From: Antennarius striatus
Lineage: Eukaryota > Chordata > Actinopteri > Lophiiformes > Antennariidae
NCBI RefSeq assembly: GCF_040054535.1
Contig: NC_090782.1
Location: 24,478,501 to 24,542,500 of the forward strand
DNA: 64,000 bases
Direction of reading: 5' to 3'
Under the pieces are notes generated by a model, which saw nothing but the letters and a program-made list of their open reading frames with translations, did not search any database and was not told the DNA's origin. A program made the position numbers and the translations under genes. Positions 47,184 through 57,149 of this stretch are shown piece by piece (position 1 is the first letter of the stretch; each line of letters opens with the position of its first letter).

Positions 47184-50100
47184 ATGAACTCATGTTTTCC
47201 ACTTTGAGTCACGTTGTTCTTATTAAACCCATCCGGACGTCGTCTCCGACAGAAAAACCGATGAAGTGAACATTTTTGGGGTTTTTGTGTTTCGAGCGTC
47301 GCCACAGAGGAGCGCTTCATTTCACTTAGCGAAACCGAGTCGGCCGAAAAATCTGCTTTAATTGACCTCCAAACAGCTGAAGGTCAAAGGTCGGTTTGAG
47401 GGATGATGGAACGTTCACCATTAATGTTTAAACGTGTTTCTATCAATGAATTAATAATAATAATTAATAATAACTAATAAATTAATAATCCTGCCTGTCT
47501 GACCCCGGCTCCACTGGTCGTCATGGAAACCAGTTTGTTCGCTTTTACATAATCAAGGAAAATGTAAATTTCCCACAAAACAAAATTTCCGTCTCTGAAT
47601 CCTGATCCGCACCAGAACTTAATCTGAATCAGGTTCTAGTTTTGGTTTCTTCTCTCATTCTTCTATTTATCTGATCAATCGATCCATCAATCGATCCATC
47701 AATCAATAAATGCAAGAACCTCCAGAACGGGGATTTAAGTCGATTCTAATAAACCGGACAGCGATGGAATAAAAACTAAAATCAAGTTCCGGCGGCGACT
47801 CGTGTGAAGATTTCATCAAAGAAAAAAATAATGATAAGAATCTGGAAAAAACAAACAAAACTGGTGTCGCCTAAACAAACAAACAAACAAACAAATAAAC
47901 AAACAAACAGACTATTGGTTGCCAGAACTAATCGGACGAATGCTGCTGCATCACACGGCGTGACCTTCAAGGGACGTAGGAAATAAATCCCATTTCAGTT
48001 TGATGTGGTGGAGGTTTTTTTTTTTTTTTAATCAAATTTTATTTTCCAAATAAACAAAACTGGAGGAAGACTTTTGAAACTAATTTACTCAAATGTTAAA
48101 ATTTTTAGTAATTTTTTTTTAATTATGTTTATTTTCATGTGAAAAAGTTTCATGTTTTTCTCCTGAAGACGAGAAGAAAATCCTGACGGTAGATTTTTCC
48201 AGATTGTGACAAAACAGAGAAGAACCTAAAAGATGAAGTCGGATGCGGCGTCGGTGGTTCTGATCCGAATCCAACATCCTTCAAACTGATCTCGGATCAG
48301 ATCCCCGTCGCCACAAACAGCTGGAGGTCAAACCTTCAGGTCAGCGAAGGTCGGATCATAATATCCTGTTTACGGCGTAAATAAAACTGTTGAGATCTTA
48401 TTTTGTCCCGCAGAAACGTTTAAAGTCTTTATGGAATCCAATTTATTAACCAATATTCAAGGTCGTCATGGCAACAGACTTTAAACTGAGCTAGCCTTAT
48501 CCATGAATAAACGATCATCAATGCTTTAAAACCATATAATAATCATTTTAGTTTGATTGACCTTTGGTTTTATTTTTATTTTATAGATTTTGTTTTCATG
48601 ATTCTGTAAAATCGTTAAAAATAAAATTCTGTCTCCACTTCGAAATTTAATCGAGTGTCTCTGGACACCTTTTCACCGTCAGTTCCTGACAAACAAACAA
48701 ACAAACACAAAAAACACAAACAAACACAAAAAACACAAACAAACAAACAAACACAAAAAACACAAACAAACAAACAGCTGTGATTTTTACACTGAAGCAG
48801 AATCTTCAGCTGTCGGAGTAAAAATACTCGATTACGGTAACATGAAGGACATGGAAGTACTAAAATTACTATAACACAAATACCATGTGAGCATGACAAC
48901 AATACTACATAAATACTGCAACAGTACTACAACAATATAATAGTACCACAAAAATACTACAACAATAATTTACAGCAATACTACAATATTACTACAATAC
49001 TACAGCAGTGCCACATGAAAATTACGATAATACTACACCAATACGGCAACAGTACTACAATACTGCATTAATACTAGAATACCACAACGATACTATATGA
49101 ATACTACAATAATACTACTACAATATTACATGAACACCGCAACAGTACAACTACAACATTGCAACAATACCACAAAAATACTACAATATTACAACAATAA
49201 TGAATACTACAGCAATGCCACACAAAAAATACAATAATACTACAACAATCCTTCAGCAATACTACAGTGACACTATGGCAATACTACATGAATGCTACAG
49301 CAATACTACACCAATACTGCAATAACGTAACAATAGAATTACAATAATACTACAATAATTCCACGTAAATAATACCAGCCGGGTTAATTTTAAAGTTTCT
49401 TCCTATAAATAAAACCTGAAAATCAATTAACAGATTAAAAAACGAACGCGGCTGCTTCTGATTGGACCCTCCAGAAACCAGTCGACCAATCAGATGACAG
49501 AACAGCCGTCAGTGCGCTGCTGCCAGCCAGAGTACAGTCGGCACCACAGAAGAAGAAAACAACGTGAAACATGGTGACAGCAGAGGTCAAAGGTCACAGC
49601 AGGACTAATCCGGGTCACCTGGACCAGAACTCAGGACAAAAATCTGGACTCAAATCTAACTTTATTCTAAGATATATACAGATTATTTTTGTTCTGATTC
49701 ATCCGTTCGACAGAAATCAGATTATCAATAAACGACTTGAATTTATTTTACTGCTATTCTGGACACTAAAATCAATTTTTACACTTAAAAAAAACAACAT
49801 ATTGACATTTCACCCCAAATTGTCACGGAATCTAAATGAATTTTTACACACATTTGTATTTCGTTTAGCAGATGCTGCGGTTTTTCTTCTGCGTTATTTC
49901 AATAAAAACTGAGCTGGAATTTATTTCAGTCCAGATTTCTGTGATGCGGTGAGAACTCTGTATTTAAATCTGGGTTTTTATTATTCTGTTCATTGAAATC
50001 AAAATTTCAAATAGAATTTGTATCACTCATACTTAAAAAGTGTTTTTGAAATTATGCATATTAATTTCTTTATTTTGTTGTTTCTTCTTCATAAAAACAT

Positions 50101-50454
50101 TTAAAGTTTTACTATCAGGATTTATATTGAAGTTAAACTCAAGTTAAAACTAATTTTCTCTCAAATCCGCAACTTTAAAATCAAATTTTTGAGGATAACA
50201 AAACTATTTTTACACTAAATAAAAGTTTTTTTCTGGGCCTCATTAGTCTGTATGTGGACCGGGCCCCGGGTCCCGGGTCGCGGGTCTTACCTGGGGTTGG
50301 AGCTGTTCCAGTACACCGCGTACCGGTCGGAGACGAGGCGGTCGTCGGTGACGGCGGAGCAGCACCGGAGCAGCAGACCGAGCAGCAGCAGCAGCGGCGG
50401 CCGCCCAGGGCGCTCCGAGCGCGGGTGCGCGGCGCGCCGCGTCCCGCCGAACAT
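21334..50454 (-). CDS. efna2: Ephrin-A2, GPI-anchored Eph receptor ligand
   Basis: A cell-surface ligand of EphA receptors in axon guidance, including the retinotectal map. Coding exons: 50291-50454, 22301-22593, 21589-21654, 21334-21473; phases close to 220 aa (human 213). Signal peptide about 1-34 with an LLLLLGLLL core. The ephrin domain starts [14 protein letters not shown] (43-56), with an N-glycosylation sequon at Asn50. The four conserved Cys are in IYCPHY, TTCDHH, WECNRP and KACLKL. The receptor-binding stretch is [18 protein letters not shown], followed by HEYYYIS. The C terminus has a likely GPI site around DDTTGGCS and a hydrophobic tail [15 protein letters not shown]. Exon 2 is 293 bp, the usual ephrin size. 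An upstream in-frame ATG at 50526 exists, but 50454 gives the better signal peptide. Intron 1 is 27.7 kb, and intron 2 begins inside a 43-bp repeat array. Confidence 0.96.
21804..21894. repeat. Long (CA)n microsatellite in efna2 intron 2
   Basis: About 45 uninterrupted CA units, 150 bp upstream of the exon-3 acceptor (in the minus direction). Interrupted CA/TG tracts follow at about 22013-22034 and 22051-22066. Confidence 0.95.
22099..22313. repeat. efna2: 43-bp tandem repeat spanning the efna2 exon-2 donor
   Basis: The 43-bp unit contains GTAGTACTCACAGATGTAGT. It repeats five times with exon/intron boundaries at 22301 (the real one), 22258, 22215, 22172 and 22129. On the minus strand each copy reads ...TACTACATCT|GTGAGTACTAC, so each carries the same 15 exon-end bases and the same GTGAGT donor. 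The copies are nearly identical, so the expansion is recent. Confidence 0.95.
23290..23760. repeat. Degenerate GTTAAC/ACATGTTAA repeat
   Basis: About 470 bp built from short words CACATGTTAAC, ACACGTTAAC and ACACATTAACC in changing order. Both GTTAAC and ACATGT are self-complementary, so the tract is dense in small palindromes. Confidence 0.85.
24570..24976. repeat. 52-bp minisatellite, about 8 copies, with E-boxes
   Basis: The unit begins CACTGATGTTGTATCCATCC and includes CCAACACGTGGTAAAGAACG. One copy has a small deletion. Four copies keep the E-box CACGTG and the others have CACGCG, CACACG or CATGTG. Confidence 0.92.
25662..25675 (+). promoter_or_regulatory. CTCF-like motif
   Basis: CCACTAGAGGGCAG on the plus strand matches the CTCF core well. 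It lies in efna2 intron 1. Binding is inferred. Confidence 0.6.
26535..26576 (+). pseudogene. Possible LINE reverse-transcriptase scrap
   Basis: The plus frame reads [13 protein letters not shown] and then a stop. C-G-V-P-Q-G-x-x-L-x-P is the diagnostic motif of non-LTR retrotransposon reverse transcriptase. Nothing else of the domain is recognisable, so at most a short decayed fragment remains. Confidence 0.4.
26600..29190 (-). other. efna2: efna2 intron 1 (26.6-29.2 kb)
   Basis: An AT-rich block (26580-27120) gives way to GC-rich sequence with poly-C/poly-G runs (27280, 27527, 27580, 28180) and CCCCCCGTTA repeats (28019-28049). Open frames on both strands at 28100-28650 overlap one another and follow the base bias. 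No gene was found. Confidence 0.55.
29196..29259. repeat. (TG)n microsatellite, with (CA)n at 29373-29419
   Basis: About 31 TG units. A (CA)n tract of about 23 units follows 115 bp downstream, so the two could pair as an inverted repeat. Confidence 0.95.
29795..29836 (+). pseudogene. Second possible LINE reverse-transcriptase scrap
   Basis: The plus frame reads [14 protein letters not shown], matching the GVPQGSxLGPLLF block of L2/CR1/Rex-type reverse transcriptases with a few changes. The flanks are not recognisable, so this is a decayed fragment at best. Confidence 0.4.
29850..34044 (-). other. efna2: efna2 intron 1 (29.9-34.0 kb)
   Basis: Contains TG/CA tracts (30080-30114, 31972-31994, 33757-33811), homopolymer runs (T at 30520-30537, C near 31870, 31962 and 33308) and a strongly AT-rich block (30960-31830). 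A plus-strand open stretch (30644-30955, 31045-31233) is unexplained. A B-box-like tRNA relic lies near 30550-30600. No gene can be supported. Confidence 0.5.
34045..34477 (+). repeat. 23-bp minisatellite, about 19 copies
   Basis: The unit starts TGAACCTGGACTGTTTCACT and ends GCG (23 bp). Copies are almost identical; only the last two differ. Each junction reads TTCACTGCGTGAA, a 5-bp inverted repeat around TGC. There are no unique spacers, so it is not CRISPR-like. Confidence 0.97.
34708..34745. repeat. (GGA)n microsatellite
   Basis: About twelve AGG/GGA triplets in a row. Confidence 0.9.
34890..35110. repeat. Degenerate CCAGATCCAGAAC repeat
   Basis: Words CCAGATCCAGA, CAGAACCAGA and CAAAACCAGATC recur with about 6- and 12-bp periodicity. 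The period keeps a minus-strand frame open (repeated VLDLVL), which is an artefact. Confidence 0.8.
35876..35927. repeat. 10-bp tandem repeat
   Basis: The unit CAGTACACAC is repeated about five times without change. Confidence 0.9.
36459..36521. repeat. (TG)n microsatellite
   Basis: About 30 TG units in efna2 intron 1. Confidence 0.95.
36713..36766 (-). repeat. Inverted, diverged dimer of the 23-bp minisatellite
   Basis: The minus strand carries two units starting TGAACCCGGACTGTTTCACT, matching the unit of the 34045-34477 array with one or two changes but in opposite orientation, 2.2 kb away. Confidence 0.9.
37385..37398 (+). promoter_or_regulatory. CTCF-like motif
   Basis: CCTGCAGGGGGCGA on the plus strand fits the CTCF core. 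Binding is inferred. Confidence 0.5.
38183..38215. repeat. Perfect 14-bp-arm hairpin
   Basis: Arms CAATCGAAACGTCG and CGACGTTTCGATTG are exact complements around the 5-nt loop CTGGA, in otherwise complex sequence. Confidence 0.92.
38540..38960. repeat. Degenerate AAGAATAAAAGAACCTGGA repeat
   Basis: About 420 bp of A-rich, purine-rich words (GGAATAAAAGAA, CAGAAGAA, AATCTGGAA) without a fixed period. Confidence 0.75.
40890..41148. repeat. 36-bp degenerate tandem repeat, about 7 copies
   Basis: The unit contains GTGCTAATGTTAGCTACAGC. Because 36 is a multiple of three, the minus strand shows an open frame with repeated NISTS-type peptides. That frame is a repeat artefact. Confidence 0.85.
41150..44780 (-). 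other. efna2: efna2 intron 1 (41.1-44.8 kb)
   Basis: Noncoding. It contains three GATCGGGTCC units (41250-41280), CA (42642-42698) and TG (42776-42808) tracts facing each other, dense ATTAATCA/TGATCAAT palindromes (42900-42965), an AT-rich block (43370-43850) and another CA tract (43869-43904). Two copies of the dispersed 13-mer lie at 42469 and 42614. Confidence 0.5.
44782..45087 (+). repeat. 18/20-bp minisatellite built on CTGAACGCACCAC
   Basis: About 16 copies alternate CCCTGAACGCACCACTCCGA (20 bp) with 18-bp forms such as CCCTGAACACACCACCGA. The long minus-strand frames over it (repeated CVQGRW) are artefacts. Confidence 0.95.
45674..45737. repeat. 15-bp GC-box-like tandem repeat
   Basis: The unit GTGGGCGGAGCGAAA or a near variant is present about four times. 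Each copy holds GGGCGG, an Sp1-type GC box. Confidence 0.85.
46658..46801 (-). repeat. 21-bp minisatellite with the same core in inverse orientation
   Basis: About seven copies of GTGGTGCGTTCAGGTGCTCC or a near variant. Its GTGGTGCGTTCAG is the exact reverse complement of CTGAACGCACCAC in the array at 44782-45087, which lies 1.6 kb away. Confidence 0.95.
46802..50290 (-). other. efna2: efna2 intron 1, proximal part (46.8-50.3 kb)
   Basis: Noncoding. It contains TGACCTCAGTG repeats (46806-46855), CA tracts (46942-46964, 47113-47181), AAAC repeats (47873-47908, 48690-48776), an AATACTACAACA repeat (48885-49375) and AT-rich sequence. A plus frame at 49571-49912 is AT-rich and matches nothing known. 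Confidence 0.5.
48885..49375. repeat. Degenerate AATACTACAACA repeat
   Basis: About 490 bp of AATACTACA and CAACAATACTAC words with a loose 3/12-bp period. Confidence 0.85.
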
Positions 50455-51140
50455 CCTCAGCTGTGATCTCAGCAGGAACCGGAACCAGAACCGGAACCGG
50501 ACCAGAAGCTCATCAAACACCAGCACAGATTTCAGTTCGATTCACGGAGAGGATCAATAATCACCGATGATCGGCGTCATTCTGTCGTTATTTCTGCACG
50601 TGCGTCCGGTTGGACCTCAGAACCGAGCCGAACCCGCCTCCAGGGGGACGGACGGTCCCCAAGTTTCATCTTCACTCACACGGAACCGGATCGGACCCGC
50701 AGCGCACCGGGAGCCGGTCCGACCATGTGCGTCCCGAACTCACGGAGAGAGTCCGACCGAGCCCGGTTTTGGTCCGGGATCGGAGTCCCCCCCCACCCCT
50801 CACGGAACCGAACCGGAGCCTCACCGGGGAGGAGCCGAACCTCCAACCGGAGCCGCTCTGGAAGATCAGGACCCGCAGTGGGATCCGGTGTCTGGTCCCG
50901 GGTGCGACCTCCGCTCCGCTCGAACCTTCTGGTTCTACCCGCCGAACCGAACGGGACCGGACAGAACCGAACGGGACCGGACAGAACCGAACGGGACCGG
51001 ACAGAACCGAACTGCAGACGGAGACAAAGACAAAGTTTGCTCGGAGCTCCGGGAGGAGCGTTTGGTTCGGTCACCGGCTCCGTCCTCTCTGCTGCTCCCG
51101 GTGCGCTCGGGGGGGGCGGAGCTTCGATTCACAGCGTCTC
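50455..51140 (-). promoter_or_regulatory. efna2: efna2 promoter CpG island
   Basis: Very GC- and CpG-rich sequence directly upstream of the efna2 start codon, including four 17-bp units GAACGGGACCGGACAGA (50948-51010). The longest open frames in the window (50610-51476, 288 aa; 50567-51214, 215 aa) lie here on the plus strand. They overlap in different frames and reflect lack of stop codons in GC-rich DNA. Confidence 0.65.
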
Positions 51141-51164
51141 TCCCTCCAATCAGTGGCTTCCCTC

Positions 51165-51200
51165 GTGGCCAAAAGTTTGTGGACATCTGGTCACGTGACA
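51165..51200 (+). mobile_element. Possible Tc1-like terminal fragment
   Basis: TGGCCAAAAGTTTGTGGACA resembles the end of a common teleost Tc1/mariner-type repeat (CCAAAAGTTTGTGGACACC). Only about 30 bp remain and no partner end was found. Confidence 0.35.
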
Positions 51201-51466
51201 CTGACTCCAGATGAGGTCCGATCCGGTACTCAGGTACTAATACCGGGACTAACACCTGGACTAATACCGGTTCTGGTCCTCACATGTTCACTTGTTGGTT
51301 TGTTTGTTGTACTGGAACCATGGGCGGGGCCAGGGGCGGGGCCAGGGGCGGGGCCAGAAGTGCAAAAGCCCCAGTCAGAATCTAATTGGCTCTGTCTTGC
51401 AAAGATCGTGATGATGCATTTAATCAAAGTGGGAATAAACAACTCCTGTCTTATGTTCAATACTTC

Positions 51467-51521
51467 ATCAATATGAAAACTGATCATTGGGGCGGGGTCT
51501 GTGATCAGTTTTCATATTGAT
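51467..51521. repeat. Perfect 20-bp-arm inverted repeat
   Basis: Arms ATCAATATGAAAACTGATCA (51467-51486) and its exact reverse complement (51502-51521) flank a 15-nt GC-rich loop that matches GGGGCGGGGTCTG found again at 51631-51643. A partial third copy follows at about 51546-51571. Confidence 0.93.
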
Positions 51522-52292
51522 TGAATTATTGATTAAGATTTCATATTGATTAAAGCGGAAAACTGATCATTTTATTTCTTAATATTTTTAGATCCTGGAC
51601 ACGCCCCTTTTTTGAAGTTCTACTCCAAATTGGGGCGGGGTCTGTCCCGGGACCAGCATGTTTGCTGTAAATTTGTCCTGTAGTTTTTGTTTTGCCCCGC
51701 CCACACACATGACGTTTCCTCTCTTCATCTTCATCTTCATCAGGAGTTGCTCAAACTGAACCGCTCTAATCTCTGCTCCTCTTCCTCGTCCTCTGGGCCT
51801 TGAACCCATCACGGATGACGAAGGTGATGAAGACCACGGTCCAGTCGAAACAGAAGCCGTGATGCGTTCAGGGTCTCGTCCCCGCGTCCCGTGATTCAGC
51901 ACTCATAAATATTTGAGTGTGTCAGCTTTGTATGGAAAGAAAGGAGGTGAGGATGGGGGAGGAGGGGGGAGACGGGGGAAAGGAGGTGAGGACGGGGGAG
52001 GAGCGGGGAGACGGGGGATGAATCTTTTATTCTGGCTTTCAGGACGGCTTCAGATTAATGGAGCCTCCAGATTAAAGTTTCAGAGGCGACAAGAATAAAC
52101 GCAGAGCGGCGACAACCAGCAAGCATGGAGAGACATGTGATTCACTTTAAGACACGTTTCATAAAATAAATCAATCGGTTCATGAATTGATCTCCAATTA
52201 TTTAGTTTAAGAAGACATTCAAACTGACATCTTATTGATTCTTTATTACTATTTATCAATAATGAACATCGGATCTGAGCAGAACCAGTGTT

Positions 52293-52306
52293 CTGCCCCC
52301 TGCTGG
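52293..52306 (-). promoter_or_regulatory. CTCF-like motif
   Basis: The minus strand reads CCAGCAGGGGGCAG, a near-perfect CTCF core, between efna2 and ptbp1. Binding is inferred. Confidence 0.6.
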
Positions 52307-52324
52307 TCATCATCAGCATCACTC

Positions 52325-52359
<35 letters not shown>

Positions 52360-52678
52360 GATCCATATCTACTGAGCAACTGCTATAAATTTGCCCCTCC
52401 CACCTCCGTCGTGTGATGTCATGAATTAGGGTGGTGACCGCGGCCTATGAGACGCTCAAGATGAGCCTGAACGCAACATGTGATGAAGGTGATGGTGAAG
52501 AAAGTGAAATAAAAACAGATCCACAATCTGCATCTGAACCAATTGTAAACAAACATGAGTGATCACATGACCTCCTGGAACCCAGACGATGATGCGTTCA
52601 GTGACCTCCGGGAAACCCCAGAACTCTATGAAGTTTCTTGGTGTTTGGTTCCACAAAGAACCTCAGAACTCAGCGGAA

Positions 52679-52712
<34 letters not shown>

Positions 52713-52828
52713 CCTTGTACAAGGAGACGATGTGGGGGGACGGGGGTGGGGGGTGGGTGAAGTAACCAATCAGACAGACGATTTAATGGACTATTTTCCG
52801 ATTCATCCATCGGCCTCTAATTGACCTG

Positions 52829-52830
<2 letters not shown>

Positions 52831-52887
<57 letters not shown>
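52831..52887. repeat. (TG)n microsatellite
   Basis: About 28 TG units; a shorter tract of about 15 units lies at 52681-52711. Confidence 0.95.
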
Positions 52888-52890
<3 letters not shown>

Positions 52891-54562
52891 TAGCATCCTT
52901 TCAAAGCGCAGTAAAGGGTTAAATCGGGTTTTGATAATGGACCGTTTTTCTCGTCTCGTGCCGACAGAAGCACCTGCCGGCCTCGTCCAATCACAGCCGC
53001 ACCGAGACGCCGCTGCCCAGGGGGGCCCTGCCCGGGGGGGGTGGTGGTGATGGGAGAAGGGTGGGGGTGATGGTGGTGACGGGGGCCGGTGAACCGAACG
53101 TCTGCATCATCTCCGTTTAGCCAGAAGCGCTGGAGCTGTCAGCCGGGTGCGGAGCGGCGGCGGCGGCTGATGGACCTGTCATCCGTCCGGCCATTAACAT
53201 CACGTCAAACACGCGTGACCGCCCATCCAGCAGACGTGAACGCAACACGACGGGGATTATCCGTTTGACAGCCGTGTTTGTTTGTTTGTGGCGGACGCCC
53301 AGCGGGGGGGCGGGACGGGATGTAGGGTGGGGGGGTGGGATGGGATGGGGGGATGGAGAATTAGCATTTAAAGTAGAGGCCCGCCAGGCGTGAGACCCCC
53401 CCTTCCGCCCCTACCGACTCAGAAACTACCCAGAAACCACTGCACCTCAGGTGAGCAGCAGTCAGGATGACCTCAAACGCATCACAGGTAGACAAGACGC
53501 CGCCGGCGGCTCCAGAACGTTTAAAAAATATTTAAAGCACAAATAAAATCAAGGCTAGTTTCAAAAACCCAGACGAACAAACGTACCTGAACGCATCACA
53601 GGAACAGGTATCCTAAAAGGAAAGCCCTGAGGTCAGCGGGTCAGACAGGAAGTTAGGAGGCGGGCCTTAAAGTCATCAGTTAATGACCCAAAAATGAGAA
53701 AAGAATAAAACTTTATTGACCTGAGTCGACCTGAACGCAGCACGGGGCTGTAGCTCCGCCTTAAGTAGGAAGATAAAGGGTTAAACTGATGAAAGGAGAG
53801 GAAGAGGAGGAAAAAGAAAAGGGGAGGAAGGGAGGGAGGAGCTCAAAGGAGAAAGAGAAGTGAATAAATAATCCCGGATTTCACCTGATCAAAGAACTGA
53901 GGACAAAAAAACAAAACATATCAGACCAGATGACCTGAAGTGGGCGGAGTCTGAGTCCTCTGAACTGTCCATCATCCTTAGAGGAAGAGGAGGAGGTGGG
54001 GGAGGAAGAGGAGGAGGTGCTAGATGGGATGAACAAATGAGAACTTTTATTTTGAAGGATTTGATTGAAAGGGAAGTAGGGGCGTGGCTTCTGGGCCTCT
54101 CCTCATACAGGTGCATCTGCAGTTACCATGGCAACAACCCATAAGAAGAAGCAACATAAAGCTAGTCTGACTTAATCCAGGTTTATTCCGTTTAGCCTGA
54201 TTTATTAAGCCGACTCAGACTAAATAATAGTTTAAGGTTATAGTAGTTACTATGGTAACGCTAACTTTGCTGGGTAGCTAACCATTACTTGTTACTATGG
54301 TAACTAATGATAACTAATGCTGGGAAGCTAACTGTCAGGTTGTTCCGCGTATGTTTGATTGTAATGTTTATTTTTCAGTGGTTATTCAGTCTCAGAACAC
54401 ACACAGCTAGCAGCTTAGCTTAGCATAGCATAGCAGCGCTAAAGAGCCTGATCTTCCCCTGAGGAGGTGGAAGCCCTTAGACAAACAAACCTACTCATCT
54501 ACGTGAAGTTAAAAAAAAAAAAGTATTCTGGGATGTCTGTTTTTTGTCCACCCTTAGGAGGG

Positions 54563-54603
<41 letters not shown>

Positions 54604-54749
54604 CAGGGTATTTGAGGGATTATGCTAAAACTTTCTGCTCGGACTGGAACCATTTCTGTTTGACAGTTCTGAGACCAAGCTGGCGTGCCCAAGTTTTTTT
54701 TTCTTCTTCTTCCCACAATCCCTCTTTGTTCGTCTGCGTGTCGCCAGTC

Positions 54750-54788
<39 letters not shown>

Positions 54789-55071
54789 GACAGGGATATG
54801 AACTTCCTCCAGTCTGTAAAGCCTTAGATCTTCTATTGTCGTCTTCAACAGACTGAACATGAAACTCAACGCTTCACCACGTCTGTTAAATCTCCTCCTC
54901 CTCTTTTCTTCTTCTCTTTTTTTATCTTCTTCGGGTTCGACTCCTCAACCAGATCCAACTCCTTCATGTTCACTAATAAAAAGTTCTCCAACAAACCAAA
55001 CGTGGACGTCTTTGTTTCTGTGTAATCGTTTTCTCTTTGTTCCCCCTCGGGTTCTCCACGGTGGGTGTTTA

Positions 55072-55085
55072 CTGCCCCCTGCTGG
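55072..55085 (-). promoter_or_regulatory. CTCF-like motif
   Basis: The minus strand reads CCAGCAGGGGGCAG, identical to the motif at 52293-52306. It sits just beyond the predicted ptbp1 mRNA end. Confidence 0.6.
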
Positions 55086-56325
55086 TTGTGACCCTTTAGC
55101 ACAGACAGACGACAGACGCTTCAAAGTTTTAGCATAAAAACAGATTTAATCTTCTGTGACACAGTTTAAGGCTCACAACCGAGAATCAAAATATACACGT
55201 TTCATCCGATATAAAACCAACGATCAGCTCCGACACGCAGCTGTGGTATAAAACACGTATGTACACGTCCACGCCCCCCTGCCCCGCCCCCTACACCTCT
55301 GATTATCGACCTGGTCCCCGGTCCCACCTCGCCTGACGCTGAGGGTTTGGGATGCATTCAAGTCACCTGGGAGAAACGGGCGCCGGAGCTCAGGAATAAA
55401 AAAATCTACTCGATAAATATCAGTGCATTCGTGCGGCATCAGAGGAGACGCGCCGCCGCCGCCTCAAGTTCGGAGAAACAACGCAGGAAATCAGTGAACC
55501 GCGTTAGTGGTTTGTGGGAATGCATTGATCGGATCAATATGAATGCGTTTGAACGCTCTGTGCAATAAATATACAACACAAACAACAACATTCATTAGTG
55601 TAGCCGCCTCGCTTTCACATTGTGAGTTGAGAAAAGTCATACCAACGGCTTCCCAGGAGCTCCTGAACGCATCACACCATGGTGGCCTGCTGCGCTCTGA
55701 TTGGCTCGTTTTGGAGAAGCAGCAGATATTTTGGTCCTGAATGTCTGACGACAACCGTCTTTGGTCCCATCGTGTCCTGGTGGCGGTTAAATGGGACGCC
55801 GTGCATCTGGATGCTAACTGTGCTAACATTACTGTCAGGTTTAACTTATCCGGGTTTATTTAAGCCTGCATTTAAAACGCCAAATGAATCGATGCGAACA
55901 CCATGTTAGCAATGAAGCCGGTGAAAGCTAAGGCTAGCGCTTTTAGACCAACACATGATTTTATCTTCAAGGTTCAACGTTTTTCGACGTTTTTGACTTG
56001 ACTTGCTGCTCGAGCAGGAAGTAGCTGCATGATAACTTCCTGCTATTGAGCAGTTCACGTCAGAGGAAAAAAAGCACCTACATAATTATAACCTCCCGAA
56101 ACGCCACATTCCCATTTTCTCTCATCTCCCAAAAACTTCCCAGGTGACTTGAACGCACCGCGATGAGACCTTCAGAGGAAAGCGACGTTCCGGTGAACGC
56201 CTGAGGGCTGGAATGTCGCCGCTAACGACGTTAAGACACAGATAAACCAAACCAGCGGCTCGCGTCGAACCTCCTCAATCGCGTTAAGACGGACGATACC
56301 TGATGCACGACTCAACGCCGCGTTG

Positions 56326-56332
56326 AAGGCAC
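56326..56332 (-). promoter_or_regulatory. ptbp1: miR-124 seed match (7mer)
   Basis: The minus strand reads GTGCCTT, complementary to miR-124 positions 2-8, about 1.16 kb after the ptbp1 stop codon. PTBP1 repression by miR-124 is established in mammals. Confidence 0.6.
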
Positions 56333-56822
56333 TCAATTCTACTTAAATCTAGAAGGCCTTGTTGTTGTTTTTTTTGTTTTTTTTGGTCTCAGCTGTAGTG
56401 GATCAGCAACGTATAAATAAAACCGTTCAGAGAAGCAACAGATCAACGAAACCACCATCGTTTGTGGAATGTAAAACTTGCCAACACACCAAAAAACCCA
56501 ACAACAACAAAAAAAGTTCAGGAATGATTAAAATATTGCTACGATATTTGAATAAAACATGATTGCATACATGGAAACGAGAAATCAAAATAGGAAAAAA
56601 CAAACAGAAAAACCCAGCATACCTGCTAAAAGAGAACCGGTTCACGCGCCGGTTGCTACAGTAACCAGAAGTCCAAAAACACAAACAACACAGAAAAAAA
56701 CACGGATATAATCTGGAACGCGTCTCAAAGAGTAAACCTTCGGCTGTAAACCCGGCGGTTTGCCGATCTACAGAGGCGTGGTCGGTGTTTGTTGTTAAAG
56801 GTCAGCCAATCTGACTCAAGGT

Positions 56823-56830
56823 TAAGGCAC
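56823..56830 (-). promoter_or_regulatory. ptbp1: miR-124 seed match (8mer)
   Basis: The minus strand reads GTGCCTTA, a full 8mer site for miR-124, about 665 nt after the ptbp1 stop codon. Confidence 0.7.
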
Positions 56831-57149
56831 AGGGAACCCCAGACTGGACAGGAAGTCCTCGACTTCCCAAATATGGTCAGAGCTTAAATACGTGAGACAA
56901 ATAAGTTGATTCAAAAGGGAAAACTTCAGAGACTGGATCAGAACCGCAAGAGAACTGAAAACTGGAAATCAAGAGATTAAGATGATGATTTAGATCGAGT
57001 AAAGTCAGACTTTCCTGTGAAAGAGAGAAAGCTGCATTTAACGTCTGGATTCTGACGTCAGTCCGAAGGCAAGAGTGGCTGAAGGTATCGACTTCGCAAC
57101 GAGAAGAGGACAAACGCGCAAAAAAAACAACTACGAGTTCTGTCGGACA

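Larger units (their letters stand above)
51530..55854. other. Intergenic: efna2 promoter to ptbp1 3' end
   Basis: No gene was recognised. It contains TG tracts (52325-52358, 52681-52711, 52831-52887, 54564-54601, 54753-54786), purine-rich runs (51940-52020, 53790-53860), GC-rich sequence (52975-53200), CTCF-like motifs (52293-52306, 55072-55085) and at least seven copies of the dispersed 13-mer. Confidence 0.5.

Noticed and set aside
50567..51476. Long plus-strand open frames of 215 and 288 codons, upstream of efna2
   Set aside because: They overlap in different frames inside the CpG island and are Arg/Pro/Gly-rich. They include four copies of a 17-bp repeat and match no known protein. Lack of stops follows from GC content.
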